From positions 1 to 41,953 of the forward strand of contig JACQTF010000212.1 of the NCBI GenBank assembly GCA_016210925.1: a stretch of DNA of 41,953 nucleotides, read 5' to 3'. Every line of letters begins with the position of its first letter. Position 1 is the stretch's first letter. Shown in pieces: positions 8,311 through 17,158 of the stretch. The notes beneath the pieces are model-generated. The model was not told the origin of the DNA and did no database searches. It worked only from the letters and a program-made list of their open reading frames with translations. The translations under genes and the position numbers were made by a program. Source of the DNA: Acidobacteriota bacterium. Lineage in GTDB: Bacteria; Acidobacteriota; UBA6911; JACQTF01.

Positions 8311-9105
8311 ATGGTAGAAAGAGAGGATCTGCTTCTGAAGGGTCGTCGCGCTGTGGTGACGGGAGCCGGCCGGGGGATCGGTCGCAGCATCGCCTTGGCG
8401 TTCGCCCGGGCGGGGGCGGATGTGGCTTTGACAGCCCGCAGTCTCGCCGAACTCGAACAGGTGGCGGCTGAAGTCCGAGCCATCGGACGCCGCAGCCTGG
8501 CTGTCCCCTGTGATGTCACGGATGCAAAGCAGGTGGAGCGGACGGCGGCGGCTGTGATCGACGGCCTGGGAGGTGTAGACGTTCTGGTGAACAACGCCGG
8601 AAGCGCCGGTAGCCACAAGTTTCTGAACCATCCCGATGAGCTGTGGCACCAGATGCTGTCCGTCAATCTGACCGGCGTGTACTACATCACCAAAGCCTTT
8701 GTGCCGACCATGATCGAACAGCGCTGGGGCCGCATCATCAACATTGCCTCTGTTAATGCCAAGATCGGCAGCCGGTACGTGGCGGCCTATACCGCGGCCA
8801 AGCACGGGGTGCTGGGCCTGACCCGGGCCCTCGCCGCGGAGCTTGTACCGTACCACATCACGGTGAACGCCATCTGCCCCGGCTATGTGAATACCCCTAT
8901 GACTCAATCCAGCCTCACCCACATCGCGGCCCGCACCGGGATGACGGAGGCACAGGCTCGCGAAACCCTGGAGAAGATGAGCCCCCAAAAGCGGCTGATG
9001 GAGCCCGAGGAAGTGGCCGCGGTGGCCGTCTTCCTGGCTCAGGAGATCAGTAAGGGCATCACCGGCCAGGCCATCAACGTGGATGGTGGCGCGGTGACGT
9101 GGTAA
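8311..9105 (+). CDS. Short-chain dehydrogenase/reductase (3-oxoacyl/3-hydroxyacyl type)
   Basis: This is a 264-residue classical SDR. The NAD(P) motif TGAGRGIG is at 17-24 and NNAG at 94-97. The catalytic residues Ser147, Tyr160 and Lys164 (YTAAK) have canonical spacing. The C-terminal ITGQAINVDGG is typical of the FabG-like group. In the catabolic set it would oxidise or reduce a hydroxy/keto-acyl-CoA intermediate; this is inferred from its neighbours. The leader is the repeat element, and no Shine-Dalgarno sequence is visible before the ATG. Confidence 0.92.
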   Translation: MVEREDLLLKGRRAVVTGAGRGIGRSIALAFARAGADVALTARSLAELEQVAAEVRAIGRRSLAVPCDVTDAKQVERTAAAVIDGLGGVDVLVNNAGSAGSHKFLNHPDELWHQMLSVNLTGVYYITKAFVPTMIEQRWGRIINIASVNAKIGSRYVAAYTAAKHGVLGLTRALAAELVPYHITVNAICPGYVNTPMTQSSLTHIAARTGMTEAQARETLEKMSPQKRLMEPEEVAAVAVFLAQEISKGITGQAINVDGGAVTW

Positions 9106-9126
9106 CACGGTCGAGAGGAGTTTGCC

Positions 9127-9918
9127 ATGAGCTACGATTTTCTCTACGAAGTGCACGATGGAATCGCGACGTTGACTTTCAACCGACCGAAGGTTCTGAA
9201 CGCCTTGACCTTTGAGGTGTACGCGCAGCTCCGTGACCTGTTTGAGGCGCTGCGGTACGACCAGGCGGTGAAGGCGGTGGTGTTGACAGGGGAGGGCCAT
9301 GGCTTCTGTTCCGGCGGGGATGTTTACCAGATTATCGCCGAGCTCCTGAAGCGGGATGTGAAGGGCCACCTGGACTTTACCCGCATGACCGGTGCCGTGG
9401 TCCAAAACATGCGACTCCTGGACAAACCCATCATCGCCGCCGTCAACGGGCTGGCCGCCGGGGCCGGGTCCGTCATCGCCCTGGCGTCCGATCTGCGGAT
9501 CGCTTCCGAACGCGCCCGATTCGCTTTCCTTTTCAACAAGGTGGGCCTGACGGGGGCCGATATGGGTGCGGCCTATCTGCTGCCCCGGGTGGTGGGTCTG
9601 GGGCGGGCCATGGAACTTCTGTTTTTTGGCGACACCCTTGACGCCGCTACCGCTGAGCGGTACGGCCTGGTGAATCGCGTGGTTCCCCACGAGTCGCTGC
9701 TGCCCACAGCTCAGGAATGGGCCCGACGTCTCGTCCAGGGTCCCACCCTGGCCATCTCCATGACCAAACGCATGGTCAACAACGAATGGAATATGGATCT
9801 CGTTTCGGCCCTGGAGGCCGAAGCCCAGGCCCAGGCGCTGATGCTCATGGGAGAGGATCACCGCATCTTCTACGAAGCCTTCAAGGAGAAAGCCGAGCCC
9901 AGGTTCGTCGGACGGTAG
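9127..9918 (+). CDS. Crotonase-superfamily protein (enoyl-CoA hydratase/isomerase-like) lacking both canonical glutamates
   Basis: The 263-residue protein has the crotonase fold: FNRPKVLNALT near the N-terminus, the oxyanion segment GFCSGGDV (59-66) and AAVNGLAAGAGSVIALASDLRIASE. Where rat enoyl-CoA hydratase has Glu144 and Glu164, this protein has Val116 and Phe136. An aspartate is present instead at position 145 in GLTGADMG, close to the catalytic Asp of dienoyl-CoA isomerase. It is therefore probably an isomerase, a ring-cleavage enzyme or another crotonase-type reaction rather than a standard hydratase. The ATG follows GAGAGGAG. It lies between the SDR and RidA genes with tight spacing. 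Confidence 0.9.
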   Translation: MSYDFLYEVHDGIATLTFNRPKVLNALTFEVYAQLRDLFEALRYDQAVKAVVLTGEGHGFCSGGDVYQIIAELLKRDVKGHLDFTRMTGAVVQNMRLLDKPIIAAVNGLAAGAGSVIALASDLRIASERARFAFLFNKVGLTGADMGAAYLLPRVVGLGRAMELLFFGDTLDAATAERYGLVNRVVPHESLLPTAQEWARRLVQGPTLAISMTKRMVNNEWNMDLVSALEAEAQAQALMLMGEDHRIFYEAFKEKAEPRFVGR

Positions 9919-9922
9919 AGCC

Positions 9923-10324
9923 ATGGAGAAAAAAATCATCAATCCACCGATGCTGCCGGCCCCCAAGGGTTTTAACCACGGCATCCTGGTCACGGGAGGT
10001 CGCCTTTTGTTTCTGGCTGGGCAGGACGCCAGCGACGCCGAGGGGCGAATCGTGGGTCCGGGCGACCTGGTGGCCCAGTTCGAGCAGGTGCTCCGCAACC
10101 TCAAAGCGGTGGTGGAAGAGGCAGGCGGGCGCTTTCAGGACATCGTGAAGCTGAACATTTTTGTCCGCGATCGGGACGCCTATGTGGCCAACCTTAAACC
10201 CCTGGGTCGGGTCTTCCAGTCTTACTTTGGGGGCTACTACCCGGCCATGGCCCTGTTCCAGGTCTCCGCCTTCTTCCGAGAGGAGGCACTGATCGAGCTG
10301 GAAGGGCTGGCAGTGGTGGAATGA
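9923..10324 (+). CDS. RidA/YjgF-family protein with non-canonical active site
   Basis: This 133-residue protein has the RidA trimeric fold signature: LLFLAGQDASDAEGRIV, then FEQVLRNLKAVVEEAGG, and a C-terminal ELEGLAVVE. Archetypal RidA deaminates reactive enamine/imine intermediates through an Arg in a PAR motif. Here the equivalent site reads YPAMA, with Met109 in place of Arg. This places it with the Rid subfamilies that lack imine deaminase activity or use other chemistry. Its gene sits four bases after the crotonase stop. RidA-like genes also occur in 2-aminobenzoyl-CoA degradation clusters, where removal of the amino group from a non-aromatic intermediate is needed. Confidence 0.9.
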   Translation: MEKKIINPPMLPAPKGFNHGILVTGGRLLFLAGQDASDAEGRIVGPGDLVAQFEQVLRNLKAVVEEAGGRFQDIVKLNIFVRDRDAYVANLKPLGRVFQSYFGGYYPAMALFQVSAFFREEALIELEGLAVVE

Positions 10325-10363
10325 AGGAGGGGCGACCCCTCACCCGATGGGAGGATAGCAGCC

Positions 10364-11716
10364 GTGCCCTATCCTGAGTTCTGGAACCCCAAGAACGAAA
10401 CTCTGCCCAAGGAGGAGCTGCGGCTGCTTCAACTCTATAAGCTGCGTCGGTTGTGCGAGTGGGCCTACGCCAGGAGTCCCTTTCACCGCCGCAGGTTCGA
10501 CGCGGCCGGCTTCGGGCCCGAGCAGCTCAAGACCCTGGATGACATCCGGCGCATTCCCTTCATGACCCGTGAACAGTGGATGGAATCCCAGTTGGAGAAG
10601 CCCATGTTCGGCGACCTGGTGGCCACCGATCAGACCCACGCCATCCGCTATCACCTCACCTCGGGCACCACGGGGCGCACGCCCATTCGTGTCCTGGACA
10701 GCACCAAGGACTGGGAGTGGATCTCCGAGATGTGGTGCTACGGCTTCTGGGGCTTCGGGGTCCGACCCGAGGACGTGGTGTACTTCGCCTTCGGCTACGG
10801 GTCCTTCATCGGTTTCTGGGGAGCGCACTATGGTTGCGAGAAGATCGGCACCCTGGTCATTCCCGGCGGCGCCCAAACCACAGAGGGTCGCGTCCGGCAG
10901 ATCGTTGAGATGGGCGTGACCACCGTTTGTTCCACACCCACCTACGCCCTGCGCCTCTGGCAGCAAGCCACTGAAATGGGGATCGACCTGGCCAGGGACA
11001 GCCGGGTCAACAAGCTCATCGTTTCCGGGGAGCCGGCAGGGTCTATCCCGGCCGTGAAGCGCCAGCTGGAGACGGCCTGGGGTACCAAATGTGGGGACAC
11101 GGCGGGGATGACCGAGATCGGCACCATTATGATCTTTGAGTGCTCCCACCAGCCAGGAGGCACCCACATCATCGAGGATCACTTCATCGAGGAGGTCGTT
11201 CACCCGGACAGCGGGGAACCGGTGGGCTACGGAAAGCTGGGAGAGCGGGCGGTTACATCCTTTGGTCGGGGGTTCATCCCCCTGATCCGCTATCGCAGCA
11301 GAGATATGGTGGTCAAGGTTCCCGATAAAAGCTGCCAGTGTGGCCGCACCGGCGACATCTATGAAGGGGGCATCCGCGGCCGATGGGATGACATGAAGCT
11401 CATCCGGGGCACCAATGTCTACACGCGGGCCGTGGAGGCCATCGTCAGGGAATACGATGCCACCGACGAATTCCAAATTTACCTCTGGCGGAAGGACGAC
11501 ATCCAGGACGAAATCACCCTTAAGGTGGAGATGAAGCCCGGACGCGAAGCGGGGTGGCAGGAGCTACAGAAGAAGCTGGCCGCTGACCTGGCCCATGCCC
11601 ACGAGGGGTTGCGCTTCAATATCGAACGCGTGGACCACGGAAGCCTGCCGCGTTTCGAGCTGAAGGCGAAGCGGTTGGTGGATGACCGTCCGGTGGTGGG
11701 ACAGCACTCTCGTTGA
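10364..11716 (+). CDS. PaaK-like AMP-forming acyl/aryl-CoA ligase
   Basis: The 450-residue protein matches the phenylacetate-CoA ligase branch of adenylate-forming enzymes. It has the N-terminal helix LYKLRRLCEWAYARSPFHRR, the ATP loop TSGTTGRTPI, the GDTAGMTEIG motif, YRSRDMVV, and a Cys pair in CQCGRTG. It would activate an aromatic acid as its CoA thioester, which fits the CoA-dependent monooxygenase fusion upstream. The start is GTG, preceded by GGGAGGATAGCAGCC. The true substrate (2-aminobenzoate, salicylate, phenylacetate or similar) is not decided by the sequence. The C-terminal PaaK domain is present to the end. Confidence 0.9.
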   Translation: MPYPEFWNPKNETLPKEELRLLQLYKLRRLCEWAYARSPFHRRRFDAAGFGPEQLKTLDDIRRIPFMTREQWMESQLEKPMFGDLVATDQTHAIRYHLTSGTTGRTPIRVLDSTKDWEWISEMWCYGFWGFGVRPEDVVYFAFGYGSFIGFWGAHYGCEKIGTLVIPGGAQTTEGRVRQIVEMGVTTVCSTPTYALRLWQQATEMGIDLARDSRVNKLIVSGEPAGSIPAVKRQLETAWGTKCGDTAGMTEIGTIMIFECSHQPGGTHIIEDHFIEEVVHPDSGEPVGYGKLGERAVTSFGRGFIPLIRYRSRDMVVKVPDKSCQCGRTGDIYEGGIRGRWDDMKLIRGTNVYTRAVEAIVREYDATDEFQIYLWRKDDIQDEITLKVEMKPGREAGWQELQKKLAADLAHAHEGLRFNIERVDHGSLPRFELKAKRLVDDRPVVGQHSR

Positions 11717-11762
11717 CCAGCTGGCACCTTCCGGTGCCGTGTCGGCTGCAGGAGGCGTCGCG

Positions 11763-11969
11763 ATGAGTGACGTGGATCTTTTGAATAAGCCGCTGACTGA
11801 TTCTGAGAGGGAGGCGCTGAGGATCTATCAAGCTCTCAAGGACCTGGCCGGCCTGGATGATTTGCCTCCCTGCGCAGCGCGCAACGTGCGGAAAGCTCTC
11901 GCCTGCATGTGGCAGGTCACCAATGACCTGGACCTTCAGTTCGAGCAGCTGTACGATCTGGGCGTGTGA
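11763..11969 (+). CDS. Small acidic helical protein of unknown function
   Basis: The open frame encodes 68 residues from an ATG preceded by a good GGAGG ribosome binding site (CTGCAGGAGGCGTCGCG). It is rich in Leu, Asp and Glu and contains two Cys (in PPCAARN and ALACMWQ). It is predicted to be mostly helical, with no membrane segment or signal peptide. It follows the CoA ligase in the same direction with a 46-base gap, which suggests an operon partner, perhaps an accessory or stability protein. I do not recognise its family. Confidence 0.65.
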   Translation: MSDVDLLNKPLTDSEREALRIYQALKDLAGLDDLPPCAARNVRKALACMWQVTNDLDLQFEQLYDLGV

Positions 11970-12055
11970 CCTGGGTTCCACCGCAGGGCCTGAGGGTCAC
12001 GAATTTAGGCCATCTGGTGAGGGGCGCAACCGTCCCAGAGGAGATGACGGAGTAG

Positions 12056-12343
12056 ACGCCTCTCACCAAGAAGGGCGACCCCTACGGCTTGAAGGTCGAC
12101 CGGGAAGGCAACGTCTGGTTCACGCTGCTCGAGGGGCACAAGGTGTGCAAGGTCGATCGGAAAACGGGCCAGCTCACCGAATACGACCCTCCAACCCCAA
12201 AGGCCGGACCCCGTCGGATTAAGATGGACTCCAAAGGCAGGCTGTGGTTCACCGACGAGGCAGCCTCCTGGGAAGTGGGCGGCGGTAGAGGGACCGAAGT
12301 GCCCAGCGAGCTGCGCATGTGGGCCACCGAAAGGGGCGTCTAA
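12056..12343 (+). pseudogene. Remnant of a Vgb/streptogramin lyase-like beta-propeller protein
   Basis: The frame open from 12056 (just after a TAG) to 12343 encodes about 95 residues with two blades of a beta-propeller: GDPYGLKVDREGNVWFT, then KVDRKTGQLTEYDPP, then RRIKMDSKGRLWFTD. These GxVWFT/GxLWFT repeats are typical of virginiamycin B lyase-like proteins, which normally have 300 or more residues and six or seven blades. There is no signal peptide, no ATG before the first blade and no continuation after the last. It is best read as a decayed fragment. A short expressed protein from the internal TTG at 12089 is possible but unlikely. Confidence 0.65.
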
Positions 12344-12441
12344 CGCCGTGGGCGCAACCGGTGGATTTTGATGAGAACAACCGACGCAAAGGGGAACAGA
12401 TCTCTACTCACTGGGGAGGATCGCGATCTCGGTGACACCTC

Positions 12442-13902
12442 TTATTGCTTTCCCGCTGCCATTGCCAGCTCTTTGCTCTTGATCCAGAGGACCGGGTTGC
12501 GGGCGTAATCGTTCAGGTAATCTCCGGGAACGTTGATCCCGGGCACCGCCGGAATATAAGCTTCGGATAGCAATTCATCCGGATTACCATGCCGAGCCGC
12601 GGCGGCCCTGATTTCCCGGTCGTCCAGGACCGTCAGCCTCCCCTTATCGATCAATGTGATGGTCTTGCCATCCCACGTCTCCAGTTCCATCGTGGCAAAA
12701 TTGTTGTGCACGTGGAAATGACCGTCCGGCACCTTATTCTTTTCGATGAAGTCGCGCAACTCTGGGGCTTTGACATCGATTCCTCCCATGGCCACGCCGA
12801 TGCCCCAGTGGATGATCCCTGATCTCGCTCTCTCGTACACCGTTCCGAGACCAAATTCCATCGCGCTGGAAGGACGAATGGCCTTTGGATTGGTGCCTAC
12901 GGAACATTCAAACAGCCAGCCTCGTCCGGGCCCCGGATGTCCGGGGTAGTGAACATCTTTATACTTTGCAAGCATGGCCTGCCATCCTTCTCCGTAGCTG
13001 CCTCCACGCTCGATGCGTTGGATATTGTTGTTCAGGATGTGAACCTTCATGTGGGGATAAGCTCCGGTGTGGTTAATGGTCCCGGCAATGACGCCGCTGG
13101 CAGTCGCCGCTCCTTCCAATTTGACCAACCGCGGAATGGCTCCAAGATGTCCCCGGTTCACAATATCTGAACCGTACTGCTTCATCACCGACTCGAATTC
13201 GCCCTTCCGTATCGTCCAGCTGATATCCGTTCCTTCCGGGTCCGTGACTCGGATTTTCTTGGCCTGAATCAGTGTGTTCCAGGCCTTCTGATCAATGGCT
13301 TCCTGCAATTCTGGGGGGAAATCCACCATTCCCGAAACAAAGAGATCGGCTTTGGGCCACAGGATGTACTCCCAGCGAAATGGGACGCGCGGATGGGGGC
13401 CTCCAAAGCCATAGATCAAAATGTCATATTTGCCCTCTTCCGCCATCGTTACAACCCGATCAAACGTGAGGCCAGACAGCCTTTCGATCATCTTGTCCGC
13501 TGTATACATATTCAGGAAAATCTTCAGTTCCTCTTCTCCCTGTCCGTCAAAATGGGGAGCATGGGCGATCAGAATATCAGGTTCTCCACCGGCCTCTCGA
13601 ATCGCAGTCTCTACGGCATCCACCACGCGCCGATCAAAAAAGCTGGGAACTACCATCAAAGCCCTTTCCCCTGGCTTGATCTCATAGCCGGCGTAAAAAT
13701 TGCTTCCCTGAGAGGGACGCCTCACGACGCTTCTTGCAACCTTCAACAACTTTTCTGGAGTGATGTCCTTGGCGACCGGATAGCGCGGTGCCGGATACTC
13801 ACCGGTCTTCACCTTCTCCTGCGCCATCAACCCGGCTGTTGAGATCCACATAACTGCAACCAGGGAATAGGCCGGCAATTTTTCTTTTAGTCTGTTCACC
13901 AT
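12442..13902 (-). CDS. Secreted M29-like metallopeptidase homologue (paralogue B)
   Basis: The 486-residue protein begins with a signal peptide (hydrophobic segment about 11-24, then GLMAQ). The C-terminal half resembles aminopeptidase T (M29): DPEGTDISW (221-229), ECSVGTNPKA with Glu332, SGIIHWGIG with His365, and GHFHVHNNF with His397 and His399. These align by position with M29 metal ligands, although the usual HxD reads HxH. The N-terminal half (ERALMVVPSFFDRRVVDAVETAIREAGGEPD) matches the M29 alpha/beta domain. A good AAGGAG site precedes the ATG. It is the last gene of a three-gene unit with the TonB receptor and a close paralogue. Peptidase activity is inferred; extracytoplasmic location is seen from the signal peptide. 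Confidence 0.75.
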   Translation of the reverse strand: MVNRLKEKLPAYSLVAVMWISTAGLMAQEKVKTGEYPAPRYPVAKDITPEKLLKVARSVVRRPSQGSNFYAGYEIKPGERALMVVPSFFDRRVVDAVETAIREAGGEPDILIAHAPHFDGQGEEELKIFLNMYTADKMIERLSGLTFDRVVTMAEEGKYDILIYGFGGPHPRVPFRWEYILWPKADLFVSGMVDFPPELQEAIDQKAWNTLIQAKKIRVTDPEGTDISWTIRKGEFESVMKQYGSDIVNRGHLGAIPRLVKLEGAATASGVIAGTINHTGAYPHMKVHILNNNIQRIERGGSYGEGWQAMLAKYKDVHYPGHPGPGRGWLFECSVGTNPKAIRPSSAMEFGLGTVYERARSGIIHWGIGVAMGGIDVKAPELRDFIEKNKVPDGHFHVHNNFATMELETWDGKTITLIDKGRLTVLDDREIRAAAARHGNPDELLSEAYIPAVPGINVPGDYLNDYARNPVLWIKSKELAMAAGKQ

Positions 13903-13933
13903 ATCTTTGCTCCTTTTCGGAAATCCAGATTCG

Positions 13934-16900
13934 TCAGAACACTACCCTCAATCCGAACTGGACTTGTCTCGAAGTGGTGATGGTATCGTTAATTCTGCCT
14001 GCATTGGGCGCAGGAACACCGGTCGGATCGTTGAAGACCCTGAAAATGGGCAGGCCAAAGTTGGGACGATTAAACAAGTTAAAGAATTCCGCGCGAAACT
14101 GGATCCTGAAATCCTCTGAAATACTGGAAACGGCGGTGTTCTTCACGAGAGTGAAGTCGAAGTTGGCCAGGCCCGGGCCGATGATCGTGTCCCTTCCCGC
14201 AGTCCCAATGAACCCTTGGGGCTGAAGCACGAAGGCGCCTGGATCAAAATATCGGTCGGGTCCGCCCAACACAGGGTTGTTGTTCGAGCCGGGTCGCAAG
14301 TCGGGCCGGGTGTTATTGACATTAAAAATATTAGATTGATCGCGCCCAACGATGGCGGTAAAGGGAGGGCCGCTGGAGATGCTGGTAATCCCACTGACCT
14401 GCCATCCCTCCGCGAGCTTGCCTGCGAACCCGGTCAAATCCCTCCCCAAGCGCCTCCCAGGCCCAAAGGGAAGGTCAAAGGTATAGTTCAAATTGAAATT
14501 CTGCCGGACATCGAAGTTCGACAAACCTCGATTGAGGGTCCTGATGTGAATCATGTAGATTCGATTGGCAAATTCCGTTTTGAAATGACTACCCTGGAAC
14601 CCGGATGCATCATCCACCGACTTGGACAGAGTGTACGAGGTCTGAAGCTGAAAGCCCTGGCTGAACCTCTTATTGAGGGTCACCTGCAACGCGTTATAAA
14701 AAGAGTTCGCATCCGAAAGGTACATCCCTATCTCGTCAAAGTTGGGATTCGGCCTGACGGCACGAGGGATCAATAGCCTTCCATCCACTGTCTGTGGAAA
14801 TGGGATGTTGATGTCTCCGCGGCGGATCAATTGGATCCCGCGCGCACCCACATACCCCACGCGAAAGACTGCGTTTGGAAATATTTCCCTTTGAAGATCC
14901 AGGCTGTACTTCAGCATGTGGGGTTGCTCGATGAAGAAATTGATCGGCTGAAGGCGGAATGCGAATGTCGGCTGAACTCCCTCGAAGGGGTTCGGAAACC
15001 GTGGGGTCCTAATTCTGGCGATGTTGACAAAGGGTGACGTAAAAATCGGCCCGGATCCCCAGGCGTTGGCAAGGATCTGGTCATAAAAGAGCCCAACGCC
15101 GGCCCGGATCGCCGTCTTTCCATCACCAGACGGATCCCACGCCAATCCCATGCGAGGCGCCCAGTTCTTAAGAGACGGATTTTTATCGAAGACAGGCAGG
15201 CCAAGCGTTGTGCTCGTGTCCGTCAAAGGGTTGAATATTTTCGCAAACTTATTGTCGATCTCACTCAAGTCCCCGACAAACTCGTATCTCAAGCCCAGAT
15301 TGAGTGTTAAATTTTGACGCGCTCTGAAGTTGTCCTGCACGTAGAAACCGTACAGGGTCTCACGATAGTGGCGGGTGGCATCAGAGCCGGGCAAGGAACC
15401 GGTGTAAAAAAACGTCCTCGCCTCCAGAAAATCCCTCAAATTTTGAAACTCGAACTGGCCGGGAAAGAAAAAGTCCAGGGTCCAGTTGTGCTGATACCTT
15501 TTCACGATGGCCCCAGTCTCGATATCATGACGGCCTCTGCTCAATGTGAGGTCGTCCGAATATTCGAACAAATTGTCCGGGAAGCGGAAGATGTCCGTGG
15601 CCCCCGCGCCCAGGGGTGAGAGCCCGCTGATGGTGACGCTCCCCAACAATCCAGGATATCTCCCACCGGGAACAAACTGATTGATGCTAAAACCGGAAGG
15701 AAAGGTGGGCGTCAGTGGGAACGACTGAGGCAATGAGCGTTGAAAGCCGAACTGGAAAACATTTAAAAGGGTGGGAGAGAAAATATGCCTTTCCTGGAGG
15801 GTCAGGTACTGATTACGGGATTTGAGATCCGTTCCATGATTTGGAAGGTCTCCAGGCACGAACTTGGAAGCGTCGTCAAACGTATACCGACCAAAAATAG
15901 AATCGGACTGAGAAAATTGATGATCGATCCTGATTTGAAAATAGTCATCATCGGTCGGCTGCGCCGGATTGCTCAGAAATTCGGCGATGCCGCCCCCAAA
16001 ATCCCTTCCGTTCGGAGGAGGAAAGAGCTCTAAAAAGGGCCTGATCTGTGGAGCCACGGGGCCTTGTCGTGCCAGGAGACTAGGCACCTGTGCCACCTTC
16101 GTCGTCCCCAGCGTCTCTCTGAGAGCCTCATAGCTTCCAAAGAAGAAAGTCCTATTTTTGACGATCGGCCCCCCCGCCGTAAATCCAAACTGGTTCCTCT
16201 TGAATTCGGGCGCATCACCGGCATCGAAGAAATTCCTGGCATCCACGTTGTCGTTCCGATGAAATTCGAACACAGATCCATGAAACTCGTTGGTGCCGGA
16301 TTTGGTCACCACGTTAATCACCGCGCCTGAGGTCTTACCAAACTGGGCGCTGTAATTGCTGGTCACCACCTTAAACTCCCTCACTGTCTCCACACCCATG
16401 AGCACGCCCCCGACACTGCCAGGCGTGTGACCCCAGAACATGTGCGCCATGTCCGTCCCGTCCAAAAGGAACGTATTGGACTCCAGGCGGGAGCCGGCCG
16501 CTGCAATTTTCCCCGTGGAGCCTGAGAATGCCGTCGCCTGCGCAGTAGGGACCCGGGAGATGGTCGGTTGTAGAAACACCAGCTCCTCGAAGCTCCGCTT
16601 GTTGAGGGGCAGGTCGCGGACCTTCTGATCGTCCACCAATTCTCCAACGGTCGCGGTGGTGGTTTCTACCAGCGGAGCTTCTCCGCTGACGACGACTCTT
16701 TCTGTGATCTGCCCCACTCCCAGCGTGAAATCTACGATCGCTTCCTTGCCCACTGTGAGCATGAGGCCGGTTCTGACGCCGGTTTCAAAACCCACCAACT
16801 CCGCCTGCACTTCGTAATTACCGGGAGGCAAGTTGGTCACGCGATACCGTCCCTCGTCATCCGTAATCGCTTCTCTCGCGATTCCTGTGTCCAAATTTGT

Positions 16901-17062
16901 AGCTTGAATCGTCACCCCAGGCAGAACGCCGCCGGTCTTGTCCTTGACGACGCCTGAAATGGTCGCCGACGTGACCTGAGCGAAAGCCATTCTGTTCGAG
17001 CCACTGACCCACACCAGCGAAACTAAAAGTATGAAGAGCAGGTTCGACTTTTTCTTAGCCAT
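13934..17062 (-). CDS. TonB-dependent receptor, Oar-like, with N-terminal carboxypeptidase-regulatory domain
   Basis: This is a 1042-residue outer membrane protein. The signal peptide is residues 1 to about 29 (ending AFAQ). A carboxypeptidase regulatory-like beta-sandwich follows at about 33-115 (SGVVKDKTGGVLPGVTIQATN). Next come the plug (RVVVSGEAPLVETTTATVG; NTFLLDGTDM; VINVVTKSGTNEFHGSVFEF) and a long barrel ending in QVQFGLRVVF, with the terminal Phe of the BAM signal. A GGAGG site precedes the ATG. The gene lies between two paralogous secreted M29-like genes, with gaps of 31 and 96 bases. The receptor may import, or respond to, products of those enzymes; substrate unknown. Receptors of this architecture are abundant in Acidobacteriota. 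Confidence 0.92.
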   Translation of the reverse strand: MAKKKSNLLFILLVSLVWVSGSNRMAFAQVTSATISGVVKDKTGGVLPGVTIQATNLDTGIAREAITDDEGRYRVTNLPPGNYEVQAELVGFETGVRTGLMLTVGKEAIVDFTLGVGQITERVVVSGEAPLVETTTATVGELVDDQKVRDLPLNKRSFEELVFLQPTISRVPTAQATAFSGSTGKIAAAGSRLESNTFLLDGTDMAHMFWGHTPGSVGGVLMGVETVREFKVVTSNYSAQFGKTSGAVINVVTKSGTNEFHGSVFEFHRNDNVDARNFFDAGDAPEFKRNQFGFTAGGPIVKNRTFFFGSYEALRETLGTTKVAQVPSLLARQGPVAPQIRPFLELFPPPNGRDFGGGIAEFLSNPAQPTDDDYFQIRIDHQFSQSDSIFGRYTFDDASKFVPGDLPNHGTDLKSRNQYLTLQERHIFSPTLLNVFQFGFQRSLPQSFPLTPTFPSGFSINQFVPGGRYPGLLGSVTISGLSPLGAGATDIFRFPDNLFEYSDDLTLSRGRHDIETGAIVKRYQHNWTLDFFFPGQFEFQNLRDFLEARTFFYTGSLPGSDATRHYRETLYGFYVQDNFRARQNLTLNLGLRYEFVGDLSEIDNKFAKIFNPLTDTSTTLGLPVFDKNPSLKNWAPRMGLAWDPSGDGKTAIRAGVGLFYDQILANAWGSGPIFTSPFVNIARIRTPRFPNPFEGVQPTFAFRLQPINFFIEQPHMLKYSLDLQREIFPNAVFRVGYVGARGIQLIRRGDINIPFPQTVDGRLLIPRAVRPNPNFDEIGMYLSDANSFYNALQVTLNKRFSQGFQLQTSYTLSKSVDDASGFQGSHFKTEFANRIYMIHIRTLNRGLSNFDVRQNFNLNYTFDLPFGPGRRLGRDLTGFAGKLAEGWQVSGITSISSGPPFTAIVGRDQSNIFNVNNTRPDLRPGSNNNPVLGGPDRYFDPGAFVLQPQGFIGTAGRDTIIGPGLANFDFTLVKNTAVSSISEDFRIQFRAEFFNLFNRPNFGLPIFRVFNDPTGVPAPNAGRINDTITTSRQVQFGLRVVF

Positions 17063-17158
17063 CTTAGCCTCCGTGTGAGAAAAGGCGTTGCCGAACAGAC
17101 TTGAATGAGAATTCCTTGCTTTCGTTGGTCCGGACCGAAACTTGCCTGGCCCCCGTCC

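Noticed and set aside
8296-10104. 602-codon - strand open frame opposite the SDR and crotonase genes
   Set aside because: Antisense shadow of two genes with intact folds; no domain signature.
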